DNA of 64,000 nucleotides. It comes from Chitinispirillaceae bacterium (lineage in GTDB: Bacteria > Fibrobacterota > Chitinivibrionia > Chitinivibrionales > Chitinispirillaceae). The notes under the pieces are model-generated. The model worked only from the letters and a program-made list of their open reading frames with translations, had not been told where the DNA came from and made no database searches. The stretch covers positions 1 through 64,000 of the forward strand of contig JAFGIN010000055.1 of assembly GCA_016929595.1 (NCBI GenBank). The letters are read 5' to 3'. Positions within the stretch are counted from its first letter, which is position 1; the number at the start of each line of letters is the position of its first letter. This document shows, one piece after another, positions 19,374 to 28,225 of the stretch. Position numbers and translations under genes: made by a program.

Positions 19374-21800
19374 ATGTTTATAATGAGAACAAATGAATTC
19401 TTTACTATTGTTATTTTTGTATTTGTTTTTATGTGCAGTATTTCAGAGGCCCAATCCACTGACCAGGGCGCTAAAATTACCCAGCTGGTTGGAAAGGTAG
19501 AGATAAGATCCCACGAGAAGGCAACCTGGAAAAATGCCAGGGCTGGTATGCCGGTGCGACAAAGCTGGGATATTCGCACGTATCTCGAATCAAGTGCCGA
19601 AATAACCTTTGAGACTGGTACAGTATTAAGAACTGGTGAAAATACAGTCGTTTCACTGTCTCAATTAAGTAAAAATGAAAAAGCCGGTACTACACAAACC
19701 ACTGTTAAAATGTTGACTGGACAGATGTGGGCAAACGTTAAAAAGATTTCAAATTCAAATTCCAGAATGGATTTTGAAACACCAACAGCCGTTGCCTCAA
19801 TAAGAGGAACAAGAATAGGCATTGAAGTAAAAAAGGATAGAACACGAATCGATGTATTTGAGGGACTTGTGGCTGTACGTAAACGCAATTCAAATCAGAC
19901 TGTATCAGTAAGCCCGAATTTCAGAGCGGTGATCGAAAATAATTCAAGCAACATAACGGTTGTTGAGTTTAAAGATATAAAAACCGATGAAACAACAGGT
20001 AATCTGACGACACCAGTTGATCCATTCTCAACTGCAGTTAGTTTACCAGACAGTACTACCGGTTCTCCCGTAATGGTTCCTGATAGCAGTACCTCCGGCA
20101 ATCAAAAGGAAATTATGAAAAATGATTCCATACATGTAAGAGATAGTATAAATAAGATCAATACGGACACGGTAGATCTCAAGAACACCAGTTCAGTTCA
20201 GCAGGATGTTAACAGCTCAGTTTCTCTGCAGATTGTGTCGCCAGTATCGGGAAGTGTTGTTTTGGAAACTCCGGTTATACTGCGTGGTAAAACCAAACCT
20301 GGAGCAACTGTAAAAATTAATGATAAAACAGTTGAAACCGGATCAGATGGCATCTTTGCTGAGATGCTTGATCTCAAACCTGGAGAAAATTCATTCAATG
20401 TTGACGCATTAATAAATGGAAAACATGTTAATCAGCGGTGTACGTATGAATATCATCCGAAACTGGAACTTTCCGTGCAAAATATAGAGAATAACATGGA
20501 AGTATCATCAAAAAATATTAAACTTGACATATCGGTTAGCGAAAATGCAGAATTTTCAATAAATGGAAAAACAGGGGAGGAGAATGTTACGCTTGCAGAG
20601 GGAAAAAATACGATAGTTGTCGAAGCGTGGGATGATTGGAATGCACGGATTGTACAACAGTATCTGGTAATGTACAAACCTTCAGTAACCTTTTCTCTCA
20701 ACGTAGTATCACCATTATCCGGACAGAAAATCAAGGAGCCATTCATACAGGTAACCGGAAGTACCACAGCCGGAGCAAAAGTATATGTCAACGATATCTC
20801 GGTTCGTGTTGGAAGAGAAGGTTTTTTCAGTTCACGTATACCTGTTGCTGATGAGCCACAATCTTATGTAATGGAAATAAGAGCGGAATATAACGGAGAA
20901 GAACAGGTTTTGGAGCGCACTGTGGTGTATGAACCGGTAAAGGAAAAGTTGAAACTGGAAATAATCGCACCTCAAAAAGGTCAGGTTATCAATCGCAAAT
21001 CTATACGGTGCGCCGGAAAAACATCTTCACAGACACAAGTATGGCTTAACAGCAGAGTTGTGCCCGTTATGGCAAATGGTACATTTTCCTATGATTTTCC
21101 GATCCAGGAGGAAAATATTGGATACTATACACTTGATGTTACTGCAAGGAATGCTGATCAGGAGATAACGAAATCGATTGATGTAATGATAAACGGTAAA
21201 TCAAGTCAGGTAAACACGAGTATCCCGCAGTGTATTGTACAGTCAAATGGCCGACAGGCAGTGAGAACACCCAACATGATTATTCAGGCACTGGATCGTA
21301 CACCTGATGAAAATTTAATGATAGAGATTAAGAATAACGGATTTTCGGAGGTAATCACAACCGAATCAGGAAAAAACGAACAATATTCCCTGCTTGAAGG
21401 AAAAAACCAGTATTCAGTTTTTGTAAAGGATATGGCTTTAAATACCTCAAATACAGTTTCCGGATCGATCTATTATCTTCCGGGACCACTGTATGTGTCA
21501 TTCATCGAACCTCCATCCAGTCAAATGGTTGTGAGCGGAGTTCCACCAATGCCCGGCAAAAAAGGTTTGAAACCTTTTCGTGTAGTGATTGAAATTGAAG
21601 ATGGGATCGGTACAGTTCCTGAAACGATAAAGTATTGCAAACTCATCAGTAATGGTCAGACATTTCTTCTACGCAACAACAATGACTATATTTACAAGGG
21701 TGATATACCGATCGTAAGGGGGAACAACTACTATACTGTATTTGTCGAGGATCTGGCCGGGAATACAATAAGTACCAGACTTGAGATAACTATCGAATAG
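19374..21800 (+). CDS. Secreted FecR-domain protein with Ig-like repeats
   Basis: A protein of about 808 residues. It starts with a signal peptide (FFTIVIFVFVFMCSISEAQ). A FecR domain at about residues 30-190 (ITQLVGKVEI; TGTVLRTGENTVVSL; ETPTAVASIRGTRIGIEV; VFEGLVAVRK) is followed by a Ser/Thr-rich linker (about 210-280). Repeated Ig-like modules come next (start VSPVSGSVVLETPVILRG at about 285, VSPLSGQKIKEPF at about 445, IAPQKGQVINRKS at about 525), each with a PGA or TAGA turn and a K/VxVND strand. FecR domains outside iron-sensing sigma systems occur in secreted proteins and are thought to bind ligand or cell wall; here no sigma factor is adjacent. The start four bases after the preceding stop implies one operon. 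A second family member with the same layout is at 39789-42014. Confidence 0.82.
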   Translation: MFIMRTNEFFTIVIFVFVFMCSISEAQSTDQGAKITQLVGKVEIRSHEKATWKNARAGMPVRQSWDIRTYLESSAEITFETGTVLRTGENTVVSLSQLSKNEKAGTTQTTVKMLTGQMWANVKKISNSNSRMDFETPTAVASIRGTRIGIEVKKDRTRIDVFEGLVAVRKRNSNQTVSVSPNFRAVIENNSSNITVVEFKDIKTDETTGNLTTPVDPFSTAVSLPDSTTGSPVMVPDSSTSGNQKEIMKNDSIHVRDSINKINTDTVDLKNTSSVQQDVNSSVSLQIVSPVSGSVVLETPVILRGKTKPGATVKINDKTVETGSDGIFAEMLDLKPGENSFNVDALINGKHVNQRCTYEYHPKLELSVQNIENNMEVSSKNIKLDISVSENAEFSINGKTGEENVTLAEGKNTIVVEAWDDWNARIVQQYLVMYKPSVTFSLNVVSPLSGQKIKEPFIQVTGSTTAGAKVYVNDISVRVGREGFFSSRIPVADEPQSYVMEIRAEYNGEEQVLERTVVYEPVKEKLKLEIIAPQKGQVINRKSIRCAGKTSSQTQVWLNSRVVPVMANGTFSYDFPIQEENIGYYTLDVTARNADQEITKSIDVMINGKSSQVNTSIPQCIVQSNGRQAVRTPNMIIQALDRTPDENLMIEIKNNGFSEVITTESGKNEQYSLLEGKNQYSVFVKDMALNTSNTVSGSIYYLPGPLYVSFIEPPSSQMVVSGVPPMPGKKGLKPFRVVIEIEDGIGTVPETIKYCKLISNGQTFLLRNNNDYIYKGDIPIVRGNNYYTVFVEDLAGNTISTRLEITIE

Positions 21801-21805
21801 AGCTA

Positions 21806-22585
21806 TCAGCCGACAATGTTCTTACTTTCCTCCCATAACCGATCCATCTCTTCAAAAGATGTCTGGTAAATTGTTTTGCCCGATTCTTCAACTTTACTTT
21901 CTATATAACGGAAACGGCGTTCGAATTTTCTGGTTGTAAATCTCAGAGCGTCCTCAGCACTGATTGAATGATGGCGGGCAACATTTACGAGTGCAAAAAT
22001 GATATCGCCAAGTTCTTCTGAGGCATGCTCATTATCGCCACTGAGCACTGCTTCACGGAATTCACTGAACTCTTCCTCTACTTTATCGAGTGCCGGTCGA
22101 ACATCCTTCCAGTCAAAACCTACCTTTGCAACCCTCCGCTGAACTTTCTCTGCACGAAACAGGGCAGGAAGAGCTGCGGGAATATCATCAACAAGTGACT
22201 TACGATGTTCTTTACCTTTCTCACTTTTTTTAATAGCTTCCCAGTTATGAAGAACTTCACGGGATGACGAAACTTTTGTATCGGCGAACACATGCGGATG
22301 CCGTCGAATCAGTTTTTCTGAGATGTCATTTGCAACATCATCTAATGTAAATCTATTGCTTTCTGTTCCCAGTTGCGCATGAAAAACAACCTGGAGTAGC
22401 AGATCACCAAGTTCCTCTTTCATCTTATACGTATCATTTTCATCGACAGCTTCGAAAAATTCATACATTTCATCAAGAAAACCAGATAAAAGTGACTTGT
22501 GATTTTGTTCTCTGTCCCAGGGACACCCTTGAGGTGAACGCAATTTCGCGACAATTTCAACCAGACGATTCAGTGCATCACTCAT
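21806..22585 (-). CDS. mazG: MazG-type nucleoside triphosphate pyrophosphohydrolase
   Basis: A cytoplasmic enzyme of 259 residues that hydrolyses NTPs to NMP and pyrophosphate, used as a house-cleaning enzyme. The first MazG domain shows LRSPQGCPWDREQNHKSL and EMYEFFEAVDENDTYKMKEELGDLLLQVVFHA, with the EExxD-type acidic metal ligands of the family. The second half has KVEEEFSEFREAVL followed by EELGDIIFALVNVARH, matching the second MazG domain. The length is typical. GGAGC lies about ten bases before the ATG. It is 24 bases downstream of tsaC/Sua5 on the same strand, so probably one transcript. It is convergent with the FecR gene, five bases apart. Confidence 0.95.
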   Translation of the reverse strand: MSDALNRLVEIVAKLRSPQGCPWDREQNHKSLLSGFLDEMYEFFEAVDENDTYKMKEELGDLLLQVVFHAQLGTESNRFTLDDVANDISEKLIRRHPHVFADTKVSSSREVLHNWEAIKKSEKGKEHRKSLVDDIPAALPALFRAEKVQRRVAKVGFDWKDVRPALDKVEEEFSEFREAVLSGDNEHASEELGDIIFALVNVARHHSISAEDALRFTTRKFERRFRYIESKVEESGKTIYQTSFEEMDRLWEESKNIVG

Positions 22586-22609
22586 TTTTAATCAGCTCCA
22601 ATTATCAGG

Positions 22610-23218
22610 TTACTCGTTCCAGACACCCTTACCCTGCCGAAGCATTAACGGAGTATCATCAGTCAAATCAATAATAGTAGATCCTGATGGATCATCAAGA
22701 AGACCAATATCAAGCATTATATCGACTTCATGAAGCACTGCAAGCTTCACCTCTTCGGGATCGCCTCGGAGCCCTCCAGGCAGTTTAATCGATGTGTTTG
22801 CAATGGGTTCACCCATTTTTGATACAAGGTCGAGGGTTACTTTGCATGATGGAATCCTTATGCCTACGGTTTTACGTTTTGGACAGATCTTCTTTGGCAC
22901 CATCATAGTTGCGGGTAATACAAAGGTGTATGGTCCGGGAAGGTATCGTTTCATAATGCGGTAACTGTTATTTGAAATTCGGGAATATTGAGCTGCCTGT
23001 GAAAAATCGCAGCAGAGGAAAGAAAAAAGACGTTTCTTATCCTTTTCAAGAATGTGGCTGATTTTGTCGATTCCGTGAGCATTGGTTACACACGCACCCA
23101 TTCCATATACTGTATCTGTCGGATAAACGGCTATGCCGCCTTTTTCTTTTAAAATTGAAGCAGCGGTGTCGATATACCGATGTTGAGGATTTTGCTTGTG
23201 AATGTTATAAATTATCAT
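22610..23218 (-). CDS. L-threonylcarbamoyladenylate synthase family (Sua5/YciO/YrdC)
   Basis: A YrdC-like protein of about 202 residues that in characterised members makes threonylcarbamoyl-AMP from threonine, bicarbonate and ATP for t6A37 tRNA modification. Diagnostic stretches are GIAVYPTDTVYGMGACV, KRLFSFLCCDFSQAAQYS, LPGPYTFVLPAT, TVGIRIPSC and PIANTSIKLPGG. The family resembles the YciO branch, so exact activity is less certain than for TsaC. Of several possible starts I chose the ATG at 23218, which puts the conserved domain at the usual distance from the N-terminus; upstream ATGs at 23236 and 23326 overlap the divergent symporter region. It is probably co-transcribed with mazG. Confidence 0.88.
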   Translation of the reverse strand: MIIYNIHKQNPQHRYIDTAASILKEKGGIAVYPTDTVYGMGACVTNAHGIDKISHILEKDKKRLFSFLCCDFSQAAQYSRISNNSYRIMKRYLPGPYTFVLPATMMVPKKICPKRKTVGIRIPSCKVTLDLVSKMGEPIANTSIKLPGGLRGDPEEVKLAVLHEVDIMLDIGLLDDPSGSTIIDLTDDTPLMLRQGKGVWNE

Positions 23219-23346
23219 AACTGTCGAAATATACATCCAGGTTTTGTTGCAAACATCTAAATGATTGATTATACAATTGTTTACCGGTTTTGTATATAAG
23301 TTTTCTGAACATGATGGTATATTCAAAAAGATTACCAGGAGGGTTT

Positions 23347-24750
23347 ATGGAACAGATTGAATCGATTCTTATGAAAGTAAATGATCTTGTCTGGGGACCT
23401 GTGATGCTGATGCTGTTACTTGGTACCCATATATTTCTCACTTTTCGTTTGGGGTGGATACAGCGTTTTGTATTTAAAGGAATTCGACTTTCTGTTGAGC
23501 GGAAAAAGGATGGGGGTGGAGATGGAGATATCAGTCAGTTTGGCGCCCTTATGACCGCACTGGCTGCTACAATCGGAACCGGAAATATTGTTGGTGTTGC
23601 AACTGCGATTGCAGCGGGGGGGCCGGGAGCTGTATTCTGGATGTGGATCACCGGTGTTTTCGGGATAGCTACTAAATACAGCGAGGCACTGTTGTCGGTT
23701 AAATACAGGATTACTACCAAATCTGGACAGATGGCTGGTGGCCCGATGTATGTCCTGGAACGGGGAGTTAAATGCAGATGGCTCGGAATACTTTTCGCCT
23801 TATTCACAGCCATTGCAGCATTTGGAATCGGAAATACCGTACAATCAAATTCAATCTCTCATATGCTTAATGAAAGCTATTCTGTTCCGATGTGGATCAC
23901 GGGAATTATTCTCACAATTCTGACTGCACTGGTGATTCTTGGTGGTATAAAGTCAATTGCCAGAACTTGTGAGAAATTCGTACCCGTGATGTCGATCATT
24001 TACATCCTCGGTTGTATAATACTGTTGTGTATGCACTACCAGGATATCATTCCTGCAATAGTGAAGATAATGACAGGTGCGTTCAGTGGTCAGGCAGCTG
24101 TTGGAGGTTTTTTAGGTGCAGGTATGAAACAGGCAATGCTCTACGGTGTTAAACGTGGACTCTTTTCAAATGAGTCAGGTATGGGAAGTGCACCGATTGT
24201 TGCGGCTGCAGCTCAGACTAAAGATCCTGTCAGGCAGGCGCTGGTTTCTTCAACAGGTACATTCTGGGATACGGTAGTGATCTGTGCTGTGACCGGTGTT
24301 ACCATCGTTGCATCAGGAGCCTGGACGCATGGGCTCAATGGCGCAGCGTTAACCAAGGGGGCATTTAGCGGCTTATCATTGTTTGGCCCTGCAATGTTGA
24401 CATTCGGATTACTCACCTTCGTTTTTTCTACAATTCTTGGCTGGTCTTACTACGGTGAGAAAGCGGCGGAATACCTTTTCGGACATAAAGTGCTGTTACC
24501 ATATCGTCTGCTCTGGATTGCTGCTGTGATGATAGGTGCAGTAGTAAATGTACCTATAGTCTGGTCGTTTGCAGATATCACCAATGCTCTCATGGCTATT
24601 CCTAATTTGATATCATTGATACTACTCAGTGGCGTTATTGCTGCAGAAACCAGGCATTATTTCTCTAATGAAAAGAAGGGGGAAGGGATTGGTAATGTTA
24701 GCGTTAAAGACGCGAAAGTTGTGGAAACCGGCAATACCAGTGGTGCTTAA
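23347..24750 (+). CDS. AGCS-family sodium/alanine symporter
   Basis: An inner-membrane transporter of 467 residues coupling sodium to uptake of alanine or glycine. Family motifs are visible: QFGALMTALAATIGTGNIVGVATAIAAGGPGA (here seen as separate conserved glycine/threonine positions), GPMYVLERG, and the GLFSNESGMGSAPIVAAAA motif in the middle. About ten hydrophobic segments are present. AGGAGG, five bases before the ATG at 23347, is the best Shine-Dalgarno in this area and fixes the start; the frame is open further upstream to 23290 but without support. Its stop overlaps the convergent recD-like gene. No glycine riboswitch was found in the leader. Confidence 0.95.
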   Translation: MEQIESILMKVNDLVWGPVMLMLLLGTHIFLTFRLGWIQRFVFKGIRLSVERKKDGGGDGDISQFGALMTALAATIGTGNIVGVATAIAAGGPGAVFWMWITGVFGIATKYSEALLSVKYRITTKSGQMAGGPMYVLERGVKCRWLGILFALFTAIAAFGIGNTVQSNSISHMLNESYSVPMWITGIILTILTALVILGGIKSIARTCEKFVPVMSIIYILGCIILLCMHYQDIIPAIVKIMTGAFSGQAAVGGFLGAGMKQAMLYGVKRGLFSNESGMGSAPIVAAAAQTKDPVRQALVSSTGTFWDTVVICAVTGVTIVASGAWTHGLNGAALTKGAFSGLSLFGPAMLTFGLLTFVFSTILGWSYYGEKAAEYLFGHKVLLPYRLLWIAAVMIGAVVNVPIVWSFADITNALMAIPNLISLILLSGVIAAETRHYFSNEKKGEGIGNVSVKDAKVVETGNTSGA

Positions 24751-26564
24751 GATTGATTGGTTACCCTTTCTTTTTGCCTGCTATTACTAACCATTACCTG
24801 TTGACTTATTTCCGCGAATCTCCGGATCAATCCGGAATGTCTTCTTGTCGTTCGTTCAATCCCACTTTTAAGAATCTGCATTTCACCCATGATTAAAATC
24901 CCGTCTCGGGAGCGTGTAACAGCAGTATAGATCAGCTCACGTGCGACAAGTGGTGTGCCGACAGGAGGGAGAATAAATACGGTATTTAAAAACTCTGAGC
25001 CCTGAGATTTATGTACAGTGATCGCAAATGCAACTTCCCACGATGGTAACGAATTCAGATTGATCGATTTTACAGTGTTCCCGGTTGATTTGAAAAAGGC
25101 ATAATAACGGGAATTCTGTTTAAACAGTATTCCCGTATCACCATTAAAAAGATTATTCCGGTAATCATTCCCGGTGATCATTACAGGCATACCATTAAAA
25201 AGGTGGCTATTATCGTAGCCTGTGCAGAGTGATTTGCAGGTATCAGCAAGGAACTGGTTTATATAAGTCGCACCCCATTGTCCACGACGAAGCGCGGTCA
25301 GTATGCGAAATTTATCCAGAAGCATGAGCGCCGTTTCTGGTTCTCTGAGCTGGGAAAGTTCTTCGATCCATGGTTTTGATTCTGATACAAGTTCTCTGCG
25401 TAGTGTTTGAATATCTGAAACTGTTTTAAAGCTGCATGTTGAACAGCTGTTAAGAATAGTCAATACTTCAGGTCCAGCTCCATTGTTGACAGCCTCTGCA
25501 AGGCGCCCTATTCCTGAGTCTTTGCTGAAACGAAAACTTTTTCTTAATGTTATTACTGGTGATATAATGGACTGGGCACCATTTTCCGCAAAAGTTGCAG
25601 CAGCGGTGGTGTCTGAAAAATTGAAATTACAAACATCGGTAAGAACAGATCCTGCTTCAACCGATGCAAGTTGGTCCTTATCGCCAAGCAGGATAAGCCT
25701 GCATTTCTCGGGTATTGCCTCAAGAAGCTTTGCCATCAAAGCAATATCAACCATCGATGCTTCATCAATAATGATCAGATCATAGGGAAGGGGGAGATGT
25801 CTGGTGTACCTGAACGTGACTGAACCGGGTATGGTTCCCAGCAAACGATGAATAGTCATTGTCCCGGTTGGTAATCTGGTTCTGGTTTCATTGTCAAGGT
25901 TCAGAATACTTAGTGCTGCTTGTAACGATTCGCCAAGACGCATGGCAGCTTTACCTGTGGGTGCAGCCAGTGCGATCTTGAAGGTGAGAGCACTATTAAG
26001 CTGTAGAAGAACGGATACTATCCGTGCAACGGTGCTGGTCTTACCGGTACCCGGTCCTCCGGCAATGACCGTAAACCTGTTACGGACAGCTGAAATAATG
26101 GCATCACACTGGTATTGATCAAGTGGTATACTGCCGGTAATTTTGTCAATACATTCCTGAACCGCGGATTCTTTGAATGGATTCTGACAGAGACCCGTTT
26201 TTTTCAAAATCGCTTCAGCGGTAACCTGTTCATATCTCCAGTATCGGTATACGCAGATTTTTGATGCTTCCAGTATGAGTGGTATGTAGTCTCCAGGGCG
26301 ACCAGCTACTCCTGAAATTGTAAGATCGTTAATCCATCGTTTAATGTGCGGAAATTGACCTGTGGTATCAGGTTTTTCAAATGAGACAAACTCCTTCTCA
26401 GCAAAATCGGTCAGATCACACCAGATATGCCCATCCTGGAGTACATTTGAGCAAAGCGCAGCAGCAAGATAAACGCTCTCTGAGGGCACCGTTGCTTTTG
26501 AATTTAAAAACCGGGCGAAATAATGGTCAAATGGTTCAAAAGTGATAGCTGTTGATGATTTCAT
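24747..26564 (-). CDS. recD: RecD-like helicase (exodeoxyribonuclease V alpha subunit family)
   Basis: A superfamily 1 DNA helicase of 605 residues. Motif I is GGPGTGKTSTVARI (about residue 167), followed by APTGKAAMRLGESL, the DEAS box (IIDEASMVDIALMAKLL), LLGDKDQLASVEAGSVL, and the C-terminal VTVHKSQGSEF-like motif (AITVHKSQGSEF) with LIYTAVTRSRDGILIMG. The length fits RecD of RecBCD. RecB and RecC are not in the window, so the complex cannot be confirmed; a RecD2-like solo role is the alternative, though RecD2 proteins are usually longer. No strong Shine-Dalgarno. The upstream 300 bases appear to be non-coding. Confidence 0.9.
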   Translation of the reverse strand: MKSSTAITFEPFDHYFARFLNSKATVPSESVYLAAALCSNVLQDGHIWCDLTDFAEKEFVSFEKPDTTGQFPHIKRWINDLTISGVAGRPGDYIPLILEASKICVYRYWRYEQVTAEAILKKTGLCQNPFKESAVQECIDKITGSIPLDQYQCDAIISAVRNRFTVIAGGPGTGKTSTVARIVSVLLQLNSALTFKIALAAPTGKAAMRLGESLQAALSILNLDNETRTRLPTGTMTIHRLLGTIPGSVTFRYTRHLPLPYDLIIIDEASMVDIALMAKLLEAIPEKCRLILLGDKDQLASVEAGSVLTDVCNFNFSDTTAAATFAENGAQSIISPVITLRKSFRFSKDSGIGRLAEAVNNGAGPEVLTILNSCSTCSFKTVSDIQTLRRELVSESKPWIEELSQLREPETALMLLDKFRILTALRRGQWGATYINQFLADTCKSLCTGYDNSHLFNGMPVMITGNDYRNNLFNGDTGILFKQNSRYYAFFKSTGNTVKSINLNSLPSWEVAFAITVHKSQGSEFLNTVFILPPVGTPLVARELIYTAVTRSRDGILIMGEMQILKSGIERTTRRHSGLIRRFAEISQQVMVSNSRQKERVTNQS

Positions 26565-26874
26565 GGAATTACTCTAAAAAATAATAAATTATGTTTATAA
26601 TCAGAATAAATATAGTAACTGCAGATGAACTACACACCCTGGAATACCAAAGTCCTGCGGGGCCAGCGACAATTTCGCAGGTGATTTTTTCATAGTGTCT
26701 GTTTTACCTTCAGAATAAACATTATTGTCAGCTTTAAGAAAATCCTGCAGTTCTTCAGGTACTTCCTGATATTATTTACACTTCAGTAGCCAACTTTATA
26801 TTCACATTCAAAGCTGTATGTTTTTTTGATGGTCGGTCAAATCTGAAAAGTATTACAAACAAAACAGTATGTAA

Positions 26875-27032
26875 TTCTACAACGTTAAATACCTAAATCG
26901 CATCAAAAAGGTCATTGAGCGGAGCGGTGCATTGAGCGAAGCCGAAAGGTCGAAATGACAAGCGTGATTTGCTTAAAACGCTTCGTCTCGACTCCGCTCG
27001 ACGACCGGAACAGTAATGTTAACGTTGTAGAA
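26875..27032. mobile_element. MITE-like element with perfect terminal inverted repeats
   Basis: A 158-bp non-coding element. TTCTACAACGTTAA (26875-26888) and TTAACGTTGTAGAA (27019-27032) are perfect 14-bp inverted repeats. The element is flanked on both sides by GTAA (26871-26874 and 27033-27036), a candidate 4-bp target duplication. The interior is self-complementary in part: GGTCATTGAGCGGAG (from 26910) pairs imperfectly with the GACTCCGCTCGACGACC stretch ending at 27006, and ATTGAGCG(G/A)AGC occurs twice, 18 bases apart. It carries no open frame, so it would need a transposase in trans. A 16-nt core is repeated at the 3' end of jetA (54473-54488). Sequence from 26565 to 26874 and 27037 to 27235 holds no recognised gene. 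Confidence 0.75.
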
Positions 27033-27252
27033 GTAATATCTACTTGTTATAAAATTATAGTATATTTTGTACTGTTGTCATCTGAAAAAAACTGAACGAA
27101 CCTGGGTTCACAAGGATAAGAGGATATGCTTCTTCAGGCAATCTCTGTGCTTTTTTGCATCAATATTTAAAATTACACAGAAAAAAATCAGCGGAACCAG
27201 GGCGGTTTGATAGTTATTACTTTACATGGCAAATGAAAGGAGGAGATCTGCA

Positions 27253-27288
27253 ATGGTTATAAAAAAAATGACACCAGGATATATCTGA
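27253..27288 (+). CDS. Possible leader peptide upstream of the DUF6345-type gene
   Basis: A tiny frame, MVIKKMTPGYI then TGA. It is preceded by AAAGGAGGAG (27236-27245) with a seven-base spacer, the strongest ribosome-binding site in the region. A second short frame starts at 27312 (AGAGGG upstream) and runs out of frame across the start of the next gene, ending at 27377. Such arrangements can be attenuator leaders or translational couplers. It may equally be chance or the truncated start of a lost gene. Confidence 0.35.
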   Translation: MVIKKMTPGYI

Positions 27289-27351
27289 TGTAAACTTGTA
27301 AGAGGGCTTATATGTCATATTTACGATCATTTTTTGAAATGGAGTTTTATA

Positions 27352-28182
27352 ATGAAACAGAAAATTGTAATGATTAATTTTTTTTCTATTATTCTTTTGC
27401 TGACTTTGACAGTAAATGCAATACCGCCTTTTCTCTGGTATTCTACTTACAGTATTGAAAATTATGTAGGAAACGGATGTGCTTGCGATACAATAAAGTC
27501 TGGTGGAATGACGTGGATTTCATGCCCCTATCTTGAAATGTCGCACGATGAAGCTGAAGCATTTCACAACGCCCTGGTCAATCTTAGTATAGGTAACTGT
27601 AACCGCCGTTATTTCAGAAAGGATAATGACGTAACTGCTGCACTCTGGGCTGGAGACAATGCTGAAATAAATGGTGTTGATTTCTTTTTTTATAGTGGAC
27701 ACGGGTCCGGATTCGGGCCGCATCTTGGTTGTAATTCAACATATGAGATAACCTGCAGTGATATAAGATTTAAAGGAAGTGGTTACCTCAAATGGGTTCA
27801 GGGGTGTGCATGTCTGTGGTTTTGTCCACCACAATATGCGAATGGTATAGGTGAATTTTCCCGATGGTTCAGCAGTTTTCAAGGTGTGCACACAGTTCAG
27901 GGACATCGTGCCATTACTTATGAATCTGAGAATCCACAGGCTTTAATGAATGATTTCTGGAATGACTGGGTTAATGAGGGTAAATCTATAGATAATGCAT
28001 GGAAATCATCACAGATAGAATTTATCTATCAGGGTTCTGGCCTACCTGGTCTCATGCCTGCAACAATGGCTGCAAATGAAACCTATGCATATGAGACCTG
28101 GGCATCTGCCAGTGACGCTGCCGCTCCAGCCGGGGCCTTCTGGTTTTCCTGGAGACAAACCGGAAACCCTGAGTACGAGTAA
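27352..28182 (+). CDS. Secreted caspase-fold-like protein (DUF6345 type)
   Basis: A protein of 276 residues with a signal peptide (about residues 7-24, IVMINFFSIILLLTLTVNA). The body has a DFFFYSGHGSGFGPH stretch (candidate catalytic His of a caspase/C25-like dyad) and, about 35 residues on, WVQGCACLWFCP (candidate Cys). This H-then-C arrangement and the later SSFQGVHTVQGHR and IDNAWKSS motifs match the DUF6345 family, whose fold is caspase-like; activity is not established. It may be a peptidase that acts outside the cell. GGAG, eight bases before the ATG at 27352, supports the start over a TTG at 27334. It is followed after 43 bases by a second secreted protein and probably shares its transcript. 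Confidence 0.68.
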   Translation: MKQKIVMINFFSIILLLTLTVNAIPPFLWYSTYSIENYVGNGCACDTIKSGGMTWISCPYLEMSHDEAEAFHNALVNLSIGNCNRRYFRKDNDVTAALWAGDNAEINGVDFFFYSGHGSGFGPHLGCNSTYEITCSDIRFKGSGYLKWVQGCACLWFCPPQYANGIGEFSRWFSSFQGVHTVQGHRAITYESENPQALMNDFWNDWVNEGKSIDNAWKSSQIEFIYQGSGLPGLMPATMAANETYAYETWASASDAAAPAGAFWFSWRQTGNPEYE

Positions 28183-28225
28183 TAATGTTGTAGTACTAAA
28201 TCATATTTTACCAAAGGAGTATAAA

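Noticed and set aside
23290-23346. Upstream extension of the alanine symporter
   Set aside because: Extra residues lack conservation and AGGAGG directly precedes the ATG at 23347.
23219-23346. Glycine riboswitch in front of the symporter
   Set aside because: I saw no paired aptamer-like structure; the sequence is AT-rich with no conserved core.
28076-28225. Upstream extension of the DUF6345 partner gene
   Set aside because: It overlaps the preceding gene out of frame and lacks a signal peptide at its start; the ATG at 28226 has AAAGGAG.
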